From assembly GCA_038226305.1 (NCBI GenBank), contig JBBRQN010000014.1, positions 1 through 64,000 on the forward strand: a stretch of DNA of 64,000 bases, written 5' to 3'. Position numbers and translations under genes: made by a program. This DNA is from JASLDZ01 sp038226305. Lineage in GTDB: Bacteria > Pseudomonadota > Alphaproteobacteria > Caulobacterales > Caulobacteraceae. This document shows positions 54,870 to 64,000 of this stretch, in pieces; positions within the stretch are counted from its first letter, which is position 1, and each line of letters opens with the position of its first letter. Under the pieces are notes generated by a model. That model was not told the DNA's origin, did no database searches, and saw only the letters and a program-made list of their open reading frames with translations.

Positions 54870-56243
54870 ATGACGACCGTTCTCCTGATCCTCAGCTGCA
54901 TCGCCTCCCTGGCTGCCTGCGTGGGGGCGTTCCTCAGCTGGCGGGCGGCGTCGCGACCGGTGCAGGGCCCGTCCACGGCCGACCTGATCGCGGAACTGCG
55001 GATGCTGCAGAACGCGGTCAATGCCGCACCGCGCGATATTCGGGACGACCTGTCTCAAGACCGGCAGGGGCGCACGGGTGAGCTTGAGGCGCTCTCCACC
55101 GGGCTCTTCACCAAGCTGAGCTTCAACGCCCGCGACACGTTGGAGGCCATGAAGGATCTTCGCGAACGCACTGAGGCTTCGCTCAAGGGGCTCAGCGAAA
55201 AGGTCGAGTCCCTGGCCAAGGACGGTGCGCTTCAGGCCGAGACCCTGCGCGAAAAAGTGCGCGTCGAGCTGGAGACCCTACGCACCGGGAACGAGGTCAA
55301 GCTCGAAGCCATGCGCGTGACCGTGGACGAAAAGCTGCAGGGCGCCCTGAACGAGCGCCTCGACCAGAGCTTCAAGCAGGTGAGCGAACGGCTGGAGGCC
55401 GTGCACAAGGGGCTGGGCGAGATGCAGAGCCTGGCCACCGGCGTTGGCGACCTCAAGCGGGTGCTCACCAACGTGAAGACCCGCGGCACCTGGGGCGAGG
55501 TGCAGCTCGGCTCTCTTCTGGAAGACATGCTCACCCCCGACCAGTTCGAGCGGCAGGCGAAGGTGCGCAAGGACTCGAACGAGATGGTGGACTTCGCCGT
55601 GCGACTCCCGGGCTCTGACGAGAAGGGCCGGGTGCTCCTGCCCATCGACTGCAAGTATCCCCAGGAAGACTATGAGCGGCTGATCACGGCGCAGGAGGCG
55701 GCCGACCCTGTCGCCGTGGAGGCCGCGGGCAAGGCGTTGGAGCGCGCCCTGCGCGTCCAGGCCAAGTCTATCGAAGAGAAATACGTCCACCCCCCGGCCA
55801 CGACGAACTTCGCCATCCTGTACCTGCCCACCGAGGGGCTGTTCGCCGAGGTGGTGCGCCGCGCATCGTTCGCCCAGTCACTGCAGCAGGATCATCGGGT
55901 GACGCTGGCGGGGCCGACCACGCTTTCGGCGCTGCTCAACAGCCTGCGGATGGGCTTCAGCACCCTGGAAATCCAGAAGAAGTCGAGCGAGATCGCCATC
56001 ACCCTCGGCCAGACCAAGACCGCCTTCGAGAAATACGGCTTTGCGCTGGACGCCGTGGACAAGGCCCTGGACGGAGCCAAGAAGAAGGTCGCCGACGTGG
56101 GCGTGAAACACCGCGCCATCACGCGCCAGCTGCGGGGTGTGGAGGCGGCGGCGGAGGCCGTATCCCTGGGCGCGCCGCCGCTCCTCTCCCTTGGACTGGG
56201 AGATGAGCTCGACCTATCGGAAGACGAGGCGGAACTCGTCTGA
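54870..56243 (+). CDS. rmuC: DNA recombination protein RmuC
   Basis: A 457-residue protein with one N-terminal membrane helix (about residues 3-22), a long coiled coil (about 35-190) and a C-terminal nuclease-like domain of the PD-(D/E)XK type: TRGTWGEVQLGSLLEDML, LLPIDCKYPQEDYERL (with D-x-K) and ILYLPTEGLFAEVV. RmuC restrains recombination at inverted repeats in E. coli. It stands 52 bases after the DUF2145 gene. Confidence 0.94.
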   Translation: MTTVLLILSCIASLAACVGAFLSWRAASRPVQGPSTADLIAELRMLQNAVNAAPRDIRDDLSQDRQGRTGELEALSTGLFTKLSFNARDTLEAMKDLRERTEASLKGLSEKVESLAKDGALQAETLREKVRVELETLRTGNEVKLEAMRVTVDEKLQGALNERLDQSFKQVSERLEAVHKGLGEMQSLATGVGDLKRVLTNVKTRGTWGEVQLGSLLEDMLTPDQFERQAKVRKDSNEMVDFAVRLPGSDEKGRVLLPIDCKYPQEDYERLITAQEAADPVAVEAAGKALERALRVQAKSIEEKYVHPPATTNFAILYLPTEGLFAEVVRRASFAQSLQQDHRVTLAGPTTLSALLNSLRMGFSTLEIQKKSSEIAITLGQTKTAFEKYGFALDAVDKALDGAKKKVADVGVKHRAITRQLRGVEAAAEAVSLGAPPLLSLGLGDELDLSEDEAELV

Positions 56244-56303
56244 TCGGTGGCGATGTCTCGCTCACCCGCTCGACGCCTGCTCGTGCTGCGCTAGTCTCGT
56301 CAG

Positions 56304-56903
56304 ATGCCCGCGCCTGAGCTCCCGCTCCTGACCTTTGCCGATGCGCCTGCAGTGGACGCCTGGCTGGCGGAGCAGCCTGAGGATTCGGCCGGGGCCTGGC
56401 TTCGTTTCGCCAAGGCGGGTGCGCCCGAGCACACCGTGTCCAAGTCAGACGCCATCGACTGCGCCCTGGCTCATGGGTGGATCGACGGGCAGCTGGGCAC
56501 GGTGGACGCGGCCTATTTCAAGACCCGCTTCACCCCCCGAAAGGCGAAGAGCCGCTGGTCGCAGGTCAACGTGGAGCGGTGCGAGCGGCTGATCGCGCAG
56601 GGGCGGATGACGCCCCGCGGACAGGCGCAGATCGGTGCCGCCAAGGCCGATGGGCGCTGGGTGGAAGCCTACGCCCCCGCCAGCCGCATCACTGCGCCCG
56701 ACGACCTGCAAGCCGCGCTGGATGCCGACGCGCCAGCCGCAGCCGCCTTCGCCGCGCTGAGCGGGGCCAATCGCTATGCCGTTCTGTATCGCGCCCATCA
56801 CCTCAAGCCGGGGGCGGGGCGGGCGGCGAAGATCGCGGCGCTCGTGGCCCAGCTCGCTCGCGGCGAGACGATCCACCCGCAGCCCGCATCGAAACCCGCG
56901 TGA
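56304..56903 (+). CDS. YdeI/OmpD-associated family protein
   Basis: A 199-residue protein with the family pattern VDAWLAEQPEDSAGAWLRFAK, DAIDCALAHGWIDGQ, FKTRFTPRKAKSRWSQVN and VERCERLIAQGRMTPRG. YdeI proteins have been linked to stress and antimicrobial peptide resistance in enterobacteria; the molecular role is unknown. Its stop overlaps the GTG start of the permease gene (GTGA). Confidence 0.9.
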   Translation: MPAPELPLLTFADAPAVDAWLAEQPEDSAGAWLRFAKAGAPEHTVSKSDAIDCALAHGWIDGQLGTVDAAYFKTRFTPRKAKSRWSQVNVERCERLIAQGRMTPRGQAQIGAAKADGRWVEAYAPASRITAPDDLQAALDADAPAAAAFAALSGANRYAVLYRAHHLKPGAGRAAKIAALVAQLARGETIHPQPASKPA

Positions 56904-58282
56904 CGTCGCCCGCCCCTGCACCTGTGCGCCCGCTCGACCGGGGCATGAAGGTCGCGGGGATGCTGTTCCTGACGTTGTCGGCCGCCACGCCCGCTTCGTC
57001 GGTGTTCGTGATCGTGCCGGGGGTGGTGCAGGCGGCGGGGTCGGGCGCGCTCCTGGCGATGGGGGCGGCAGGGGTCGTGGCCCTGTGCATGGCGCTGACC
57101 TATGCGGAGCTGGGCTCGCGCCACCCCTCGGCCGGGGGCGAATACGCTATCGTCGGGCATGCCCTCGGCCCGGCCAGCGGCTTCGCCATGCTGGGGGTGA
57201 ACCTCCTGAATTCACTGATCGCTTGTAGCGCCCTGTCGCTGGGGGTGGCGGACTATCTGCAGGCGTTGCTGCCGGGGCTGCAGCCCGTGCCGACGGCTCT
57301 GGCCGTCATGGCGACGGCGACGGCGCTAGGCGTGCTGAACATCCGGTCGAGCGCGGCCGTGACCGGGGCGTTCCTCGTGGTGGAACTGGCGGCCCTGGCG
57401 GCGGTGACGGCGCTGGGCTTCGCGCATCCGATGCGGGGGCTGGGCGAGCTGATGCTGCATCCGGTGGTGGCCACGGGCACGGGCGGGCTTGCCCCCGTGG
57501 GCCTGTCGGCGCTGGCGATGGGGGCGGTGGTCGGCCTGTTCGCCTACGATGGCTACGGCTCGGCGGTCTACCTGTCCGAGGAGGTGGTGGAGGTGCGCAG
57601 GCGCCTGGTACGGGCCGTGCTGTGGGCCCTGGGCGTGACCGCCGCCGCCGAGATGCTGGCCCTTACGGCTGTGCTCGTCGGGGCGCCGAGCCTGCCCCGG
57701 TTGCTGGCGGGCGGCGACGGCATGATCGCAACCTTCGCCACGGAGCGGGGCGGCCGGGCGTTCGGGGCGACCATGAGCGCAGGCGTGGCGCTGGCGATCC
57801 TGAACGCGGTGATCGCGCTCGTGCTCATGACCGCGAGGCAGCTCTACGCCACCGCGCGGGACGGGGCATGGCCCAGCCCCGTGAACACGGTGCTGACGCG
57901 GGTTTCGGCCCGCACGGGTGCCCCCTGGGCGGCGACCCTGGTGGCGGGGGGCGTGAGTGCCGGCCTGTGCCTCGTGCCGCTCGATCGGCTGCTGATGCTG
58001 TCCGGCTCAGGGGTGACGCTGATCTACGCGGGGCTGTGCATCGCCTCCCTGCGCGGAGGGCGGCCTGCCCGCGCAGGCGCGGAAGGCTGGCGGATGCCCC
58101 TGTGGCCCGCGCCGCCCATGCTGGCGCTGGCCCTCCTCGCGCTCGTCACCGCGTCGAGCCTGAAGGACTCCGTGGTGAGCCTGGGGGTCAGCGTCGGCGC
58201 AGGCGCAGCCGCTGCTCTCTACTACGCCCGAGTGCTGAAGCGCCGCGGAGCGTGGTCGCTCCGCGGGCCGCAGGTGGACTAG
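56900..58282 (+). CDS. APC-family amino acid permease
   Basis: A 460-residue transporter with about twelve membrane helices. The N-terminal helix pair (MLFLTLSAATPASSVFVIVP), AELGSRHPSAGGEYAIVGHAL and FAYDGYGSAVYLSEE match the amino acid/polyamine/organocation superfamily. It would move an amino acid or amine by proton coupling; the substrate is unknown. GTG at 56900 overlaps the preceding stop; an ATG at 56945 is an alternative. It ends 6 bases before the convergent DUF4167 gene. Confidence 0.88.
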   Translation: MTSPAPAPVRPLDRGMKVAGMLFLTLSAATPASSVFVIVPGVVQAAGSGALLAMGAAGVVALCMALTYAELGSRHPSAGGEYAIVGHALGPASGFAMLGVNLLNSLIACSALSLGVADYLQALLPGLQPVPTALAVMATATALGVLNIRSSAAVTGAFLVVELAALAAVTALGFAHPMRGLGELMLHPVVATGTGGLAPVGLSALAMGAVVGLFAYDGYGSAVYLSEEVVEVRRRLVRAVLWALGVTAAAEMLALTAVLVGAPSLPRLLAGGDGMIATFATERGGRAFGATMSAGVALAILNAVIALVLMTARQLYATARDGAWPSPVNTVLTRVSARTGAPWAATLVAGGVSAGLCLVPLDRLLMLSGSGVTLIYAGLCIASLRGGRPARAGAEGWRMPLWPAPPMLALALLALVTASSLKDSVVSLGVSVGAGAAAALYYARVLKRRGAWSLRGPQVD

Positions 58283-58288
58283 GCGGGT

Positions 58289-59365
58289 TCAGCCCTCGGA
58301 CGACTCGCCGCCGCCTTCGCCTTCAGAAGCCGCAGCGCGGGTGCGACGGCGACGGGGGCGGCGGGTCTCACCATCCTCGGCCTCTGCCGCTGAGGGTGTG
58401 GGGGCCGGCGCGGCCGCACCCTGCAGGAACGCCGGAAGCTGGCTCACGCCGCCATCTTCACTGCGCAGCACCCGCGCGGCCTTGGCCCGGGCCACGACCT
58501 CGCTGACCGGGGCGATGACGGGGGCGGCCGCGACAGCCTCGGCGGCGTCTTCGCGCGGGGCGCGATCGTCGCGGGCATAGGTGCGCTCGCCGCGATCTTC
58601 CCGCGGGCGATCATCGCGCGGACGATCCTGGCGGTCGCGGTTCTCGTAGCGGGGGCGGTCCTGCTGCTGCTGTTGAGCGCCGTCGGTGCGCGGCCGGTCG
58701 CCCCGGTCGTCGCGGTTGTAGGGGCGGTCGCGGTTCTCGTAGCGGGGGCGATCGCCCTGCTGGTTCTGGGGCTGACCCTGGTTCTGCGACTGGCCCTGGC
58801 CCTGACCCTGACCCTGGCCGTCGCGGTTGTAGGGCCGGTCGTTGTAGGGGCGGTCGTTGCGGTTTTCGCGGGGGGCGCGGGTTTCCCAGCGGTCGCGCTG
58901 CTGACCGTTCTGGCCGTCGATGGCACCGGCTTCCGAGCCCTCGCCGGATTGCGGCTGCGCTTCGCCGGGGGGCGGGCCATTCAGGGCGGCGGCATCGGTG
59001 GCCTCGAGCGCGGCCTGCATGCCCTCGTCCTCGAAGTCGATGTCGAAGCCCGAGGCGAAGCTCTCGCGGCCCACGATGTCGGTCACCTGCCGGTTGGGCG
59101 AAAGGGCGCGGATGGTGCGGAAATAGTGCTCTGCGTGCTGCAGGTAATTCTCGGCCAGCACGCGGTCGCCAGCGGTGGAGGCGTCGCGCGCCAGCTGCTG
59201 GTACTTCTCGTAGACGTGCTGGGCATGGCCGCGAATCTTGATGTGCTCCGGCCCGTTGGAGTCGAAGGCGCGGTTCACGTTCTGCTGCGGCTTGGCCCCG
59301 CCGCCCTGCTGGCCTGTGTTGCGATTGCGCCCGCGCTGGCGCTTCATGTTCTTGAAATCTCTCAT
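58289..59365 (-). CDS. DUF4167-family RNA-binding-like protein with repeated Arg/Asp/Gln tract
   Basis: A 358-residue protein. The N-terminus (MKRQRGRNRNTG, SNGPEHIKIRGHAQHVYEKY, AENYLQHAEHYFRTI) is the DUF4167 domain (about residues 15-95). The rest is low-complexity: Asp/Arg/Tyr/Asn/Gln-rich repeats with QGQGQGQG and several RPRYENRDR units (about residues 170-285), then an Ala/Val segment and a basic tail with RRPRRRRTR. Such composition suggests nucleic-acid binding or phase separation. ATG at 59365 or 59347. Confidence 0.88.
   Translation of the reverse strand: MRDFKNMKRQRGRNRNTGQQGGGAKPQQNVNRAFDSNGPEHIKIRGHAQHVYEKYQQLARDASTAGDRVLAENYLQHAEHYFRTIRALSPNRQVTDIVGRESFASGFDIDFEDEGMQAALEATDAAALNGPPPGEAQPQSGEGSEAGAIDGQNGQQRDRWETRAPRENRNDRPYNDRPYNRDGQGQGQGQGQSQNQGQPQNQQGDRPRYENRDRPYNRDDRGDRPRTDGAQQQQQDRPRYENRDRQDRPRDDRPREDRGERTYARDDRAPREDAAEAVAAAPVIAPVSEVVARAKAARVLRSEDGGVSQLPAFLQGAAAPAPTPSAAEAEDGETRRPRRRRTRAAASEGEGGGESSEG
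58630..58860. repeat. Short tandem/near-tandem repeats inside the DUF4167 gene
   Basis: A 28-bp unit occurs identically at 58630-58657 and 58723-58750, and shorter pieces (GGTTGTAGGG, CCTGACCCTG) recur through 58860. They encode the RPRYENRDR, RPYN and QGQG runs. Such repeats expand and contract by slippage, so the protein length may vary between strains. Confidence 0.7.
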
Positions 59366-59617
59366 GGTCTTGTCGGTCTCTTGGATGTGGGCGGGCGCGC
59401 GAAGTCGCTGGCGCCGCTCAGGAAAAGGGGTGGGTGGAGCGGGGCGGAAAGTCGCCTCGCCATGATCGCCTCACGGTCCGAAGGGCGGTCCGGGCGCTGT
59501 GCGCCAACCCGGCCCTTGGCTCGCCCCGCACGAACGCACGGGGTGGAGAGCGACCTGCCCTTAGCCCAAAGGGCGCCCGATGGCTAGGGTGACTGAGATG
59601 ACCCTACAGGGCAGCGC

Positions 59618-59959
59618 TCAGTCGACGACGCGAAACTTGCGGCTGTCGAATACCTTCAGCACCAGTTCCAGCTCATGGCCCCGGCGCACGATCAGCCCGC
59701 CCGCGCCGATCACCGACCACGCCCCCTGCCGCCGGGCCAGGGCCGGGCGCTTCTCGATGCGGTAGGCGGGGGCCTCGGTGGCGCGGCGGAACACGCTGAA
59801 GCTGCACGCCTCGTCGTCAGCGTTGATGGCGTAGTCGCGCCACTCGCCCTTGGCCACCATCGACCCGTAGAGGCGCAGCAGGCGCTCGAACTCCCGCCGC
59901 TCGAAGAACACCGCGCCTTTCAGGGGAGGCGCATTCGGGGGCAGGCTGTCCAGGCTCAT
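59618..59959 (-). CDS. DUF2794-family protein
   Basis: A 113-residue protein with FFERREFERLLRLYGSMVAKG, EWRDYAINADDEACSFSVFRR and RIEKRPALARRQGAWSVIG, matching DUF2794, a small alphaproteobacterial family of unknown function. It stands alone on the minus strand; the 252 bases between its stop and the DUF4167 start show no convincing gene. Confidence 0.9.
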   Translation of the reverse strand: MSLDSLPPNAPPLKGAVFFERREFERLLRLYGSMVAKGEWRDYAINADDEACSFSVFRRATEAPAYRIEKRPALARRQGAWSVIGAGGLIVRRGHELELVLKVFDSRKFRVVD

Positions 59960-60127
59960 GCCGGCAATTTAGGACAACCACCGACGCCGACAAAGGGTGC
60001 CGCAGCCCCATCATGCGCAGAGAATGGATACGGACACGAAATGGTCACGATCCCGACCCATCGCGGACCCACGGCGGATCGATAAGGCTCATGTCGATCG
60101 GACGGGGCGCTTTCTGCGGGCCCCTGG

Positions 60128-60227
60128 ATCCTGAACAGCCCCCCCAGCCCCTGGGGGTCAGGCGGAACCTCCGCCCGGTCGACACCTACAGATCAGGCCC
60201 GCCGGACCCCTCGCCGGCGGGCCTTTT
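60128..60227 (+). ncRNA. Candidate structured small RNA (3' end)
   Basis: A 7-bp stem (60141-60147 with 60151-60157) is closed by an outer 5-bp stem (60130-60134 with 60158-60162), next to a second 6-bp hairpin (60161-60166 with 60170-60175, sharing two bases), and then the terminator hairpin. All fold on the plus strand in an intergenic region with no plus-strand gene. The 5' end is unknown. It does not carry the SRP RNA core or tmRNA features, so its class is unknown. Confidence 0.45.
60196..60227 (+). terminator. Rho-independent terminator
   Basis: A perfect 10-bp GC stem (60196-60205 and 60214-60223, eight-base loop) is followed by TTTT at 60224-60227. The T-tract points to the plus strand, so it ends a transcript coming from the left, where only the candidate small RNA lies. 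Confidence 0.75.
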
Positions 60228-60268
60228 CGTATCCGGAGCGCGAGGGGCGCGCCTCGGCCTGGGTGGGC

Positions 60269-61024
60269 CTATAGCGTCGCCGCCGAGACGATGGCCCCGC
60301 CCCGGCCGCCCTGGATCAGCACCACCGAACGCAGCGCCGGCTCCATCGGGTCGAGTGGCTTGGCCGCGGGCGGCACCCGCAGGCGCTTGGCGGCGCCCGA
60401 CCATGATCCGAGGCGCACGAGCTCTCGCACCACGTTCTCCTGCACCACCGTCTTGCCCTTGTTGTCACCGGTGGTGACCTTCACGACGCGCTCGCCGGGG
60501 TCGTAGCGGACCAGCCACACGTCCCCTGCCAACGATCCGGGTGCCAGGGCGACGCGCGAGGGGCGCCCCTGCGCATCCAGAGTCGCGGTCGCCCGAACGT
60601 GCGCTCGCCTGCGGGCCTGCGCCTCGGAAACGAGCTGGGTGACCCGGGCCCGGTCGAAGCCCCGAGCCTCGCGGCGGCCATCCACGACCACTTCCGGCGT
60701 GTAGATCTCGCGCAGCTTCAGCCTGGCGATGTAGGCGCGCTGGCGGGCTGTGTATTCGGGCCGGGCGAAGGTGTCGGCCCACCCCAGATAGTCCCAGTAG
60801 TCCACCGGGAAGGTGAGCGCGACGACGCCGGCCTTGGATGCCAGCTCGCCCAGCAGCGCATTGGCCTGGGGGCAGGCCGTGCAGCCCTGGGCGGTGAACA
60901 GCTCCACCACCACGGGAGCGTGCGGGGCGGGACGGGGGCGGGCCACTGCAGAGCCGGCCGCCGCCACCACGGCGACGATCACCGCCGCGACGGCTGAGAC
61001 ATGCGAACGCTTCATCGCCCGCAA
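60269..61024 (-). CDS. DUF1223-family thioredoxin-like exported protein
   Basis: A 251-residue protein with a signal peptide (about residues 1-28, AVA) and a thioredoxin-like domain: VVVELFTAQGCTACPQAN, with a CxxC motif (CTAC), then FPVDYWDYLGWADTFARPEYT and IYTPEVVVDG. This is the DUF1223 pattern; members are periplasmic and of unknown function. ATG at 61024 or 61015. It stops 41 bases from the plus-strand terminator. Confidence 0.9.
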   Translation of the reverse strand: MRAMKRSHVSAVAAVIVAVVAAAGSAVARPRPAPHAPVVVELFTAQGCTACPQANALLGELASKAGVVALTFPVDYWDYLGWADTFARPEYTARQRAYIARLKLREIYTPEVVVDGRREARGFDRARVTQLVSEAQARRRAHVRATATLDAQGRPSRVALAPGSLAGDVWLVRYDPGERVVKVTTGDNKGKTVVQENVVRELVRLGSWSGAAKRLRVPPAAKPLDPMEPALRSVVLIQGGRGGAIVSAATL

Positions 61025-61068
61025 CTTACAGCCCCCCTGCCGCCCCGCCCCTCACGGATGCGTGAACG

Positions 61069-63786
<2,718 letters not shown>

Positions 63787-63968
63787 GAGATCGTCGTCTC
63801 CGTCATGGGTCCGCCCCGACCTCGGGAAGGCGGGATCGCGCGCTTGACGCCCGGACACACAGGGACCGGGCGCGCGCCGCGTTCGCCCCGCGCGGACGGG
63901 GGCGGTCTATACCCGCAGCCCTTCCAAATCCATGACTGGAGCGGGGTTTTTCCAGCCGCTTGCGCCTT

Positions 63969-64000
63969 ATGCTGACGCTCGCCTCCCTCGACCTGATCCG
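63969..64000 (+). CDS. ccmA: Start of a probable haem exporter ATPase gene (partial)
   Basis: Only the first ten codons lie in the window: MLTLASLDLI and the start of an Arg codon. The wording resembles the N-terminus of CcmA, the ATPase of the cytochrome c haem-handling exporter, which is commonly encoded divergently from acnA in Caulobacterales. The call rests mainly on this context; the nucleotide-binding motifs lie beyond the window. Confidence 0.35.
   Translation, partial: MLTLASLDLI

Larger units (their letters stand above)
59960..60268. other. 309-base intergenic stretch without a protein gene
   Basis: Between DUF2794 (divergent) and the 3' end of DUF1223 no reading frame has both a good start and codon use like its neighbours; frames starting at 60013 and 60090 run straight through a terminator and are rejected. 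The stretch contains stem-loops and a plus-strand terminator (60196-60227), described separately, so it may encode a small RNA. Confidence 0.55.

Noticed and set aside
59366..59617. A gene in the gap between the DUF4167 and DUF2794 genes.
   Set aside because: Open frames there lack suitable starts, family motifs and a steady third-position G/C bias; only short weak hairpins are visible.
60090..60227. SRP (4.5S) RNA or tmRNA.
   Set aside because: The conserved GGAAGGAAGCAG-like core of SRP RNA and the tRNA-like ends of tmRNA are absent.
60013..60477. Plus-strand protein gene in the gap before the DUF1223 gene.
   Set aside because: The frame runs through a strong terminator and then antisense into the DUF1223 gene, with no family motif.

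Overview
The window is very GC-rich and densely coded. Its gene content points to an alphaproteobacterium, most likely of the Caulobacterales (Caulobacter/Phenylobacterium/Brevundimonas group). Pointers are the coxB-ctaD-ctaB-coxF-ctaG order, a Rieske/cytochrome b pair near mtnP and apt, DUF4167 and DUF2794 proteins, acnA next to what looks like the start of ccmA, and a palindromic intergenic repeat. The genus cannot be fixed from sequence reading alone. No rRNA, tRNA, CRISPR array or insertion sequence was recognised.

Layout. 1-8119: a plus-strand type IV secretion operon, virB1 (cut by the window edge), B2, B3, B4, B6, B8, B9, B10, B11, with almost every gene overlapping the next; virB5, virB7 and virD4 are not seen. 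8231-10249: an exported redoxin-like/cytochrome c/copper-monooxygenase-like/EF-hand protein. 10288-13612: a minus-strand group (SRPBCC, PAP2 phosphatase, carotenoid oxygenase, DUF2141). 13773-15630: two exported Met/His-rich, probably copper-related proteins. 15637-20222: aa3-type cytochrome oxidase genes (ctaG, coxF-like, ctaB, ctaD, coxB), without coxC or surf1. 20397-31356: a MerR regulator with palindromic sites, then a fatty-acid beta-oxidation cluster: acyl-CoA dehydrogenase, DECR-like 2,4-dienoyl-CoA reductase, OsmC, two thiolases, a bifunctional FadJ-type enzyme, a GST and tandem GNATs. 31411-43858: mixed housekeeping and metabolic genes (C5 DNA methyltransferase, cysK, hybrid histidine kinase, yaaA, FAD oxidase, cca, dienelactone hydrolase, serine hydrolase). 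44011-48727: a chain petA-petB-alpha/beta hydrolase-mtnP-trmO-apt, in which cytochrome c1 (petC) is missing from its expected place. 48848-51203: hemF, a decayed tyrosine-phosphatase-like gene, and an AT-richer inserted stretch. 51229-64000: clpB, DUF2145, rmuC, YdeI-like, an amino-acid permease, DUF4167, DUF2794, a candidate structured RNA, DUF1223, acnA and the first codons of a probable ccmA.

The most unusual spot is 49757-51203. A low-molecular-weight phosphatase-family gene has lost its start codon and carries a frameshift exactly where an AT-richer insert begins. The insert holds two open reading frames lying in the same frame, separated by one TAA and 16 open codons. They read best as one 357-residue protein (beta-rich N-terminus, three membrane helices at the C-terminus) broken by a nonsense codon. 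I do not recognise the family. Other points worth checking are the truncated cox and pet gene sets, the DECR-like enzyme lacking the usual SDR tyrosine, a 42-residue Trp-rich small protein at 36997, and a terminator-ended orphan RNA candidate at 60128-60227.
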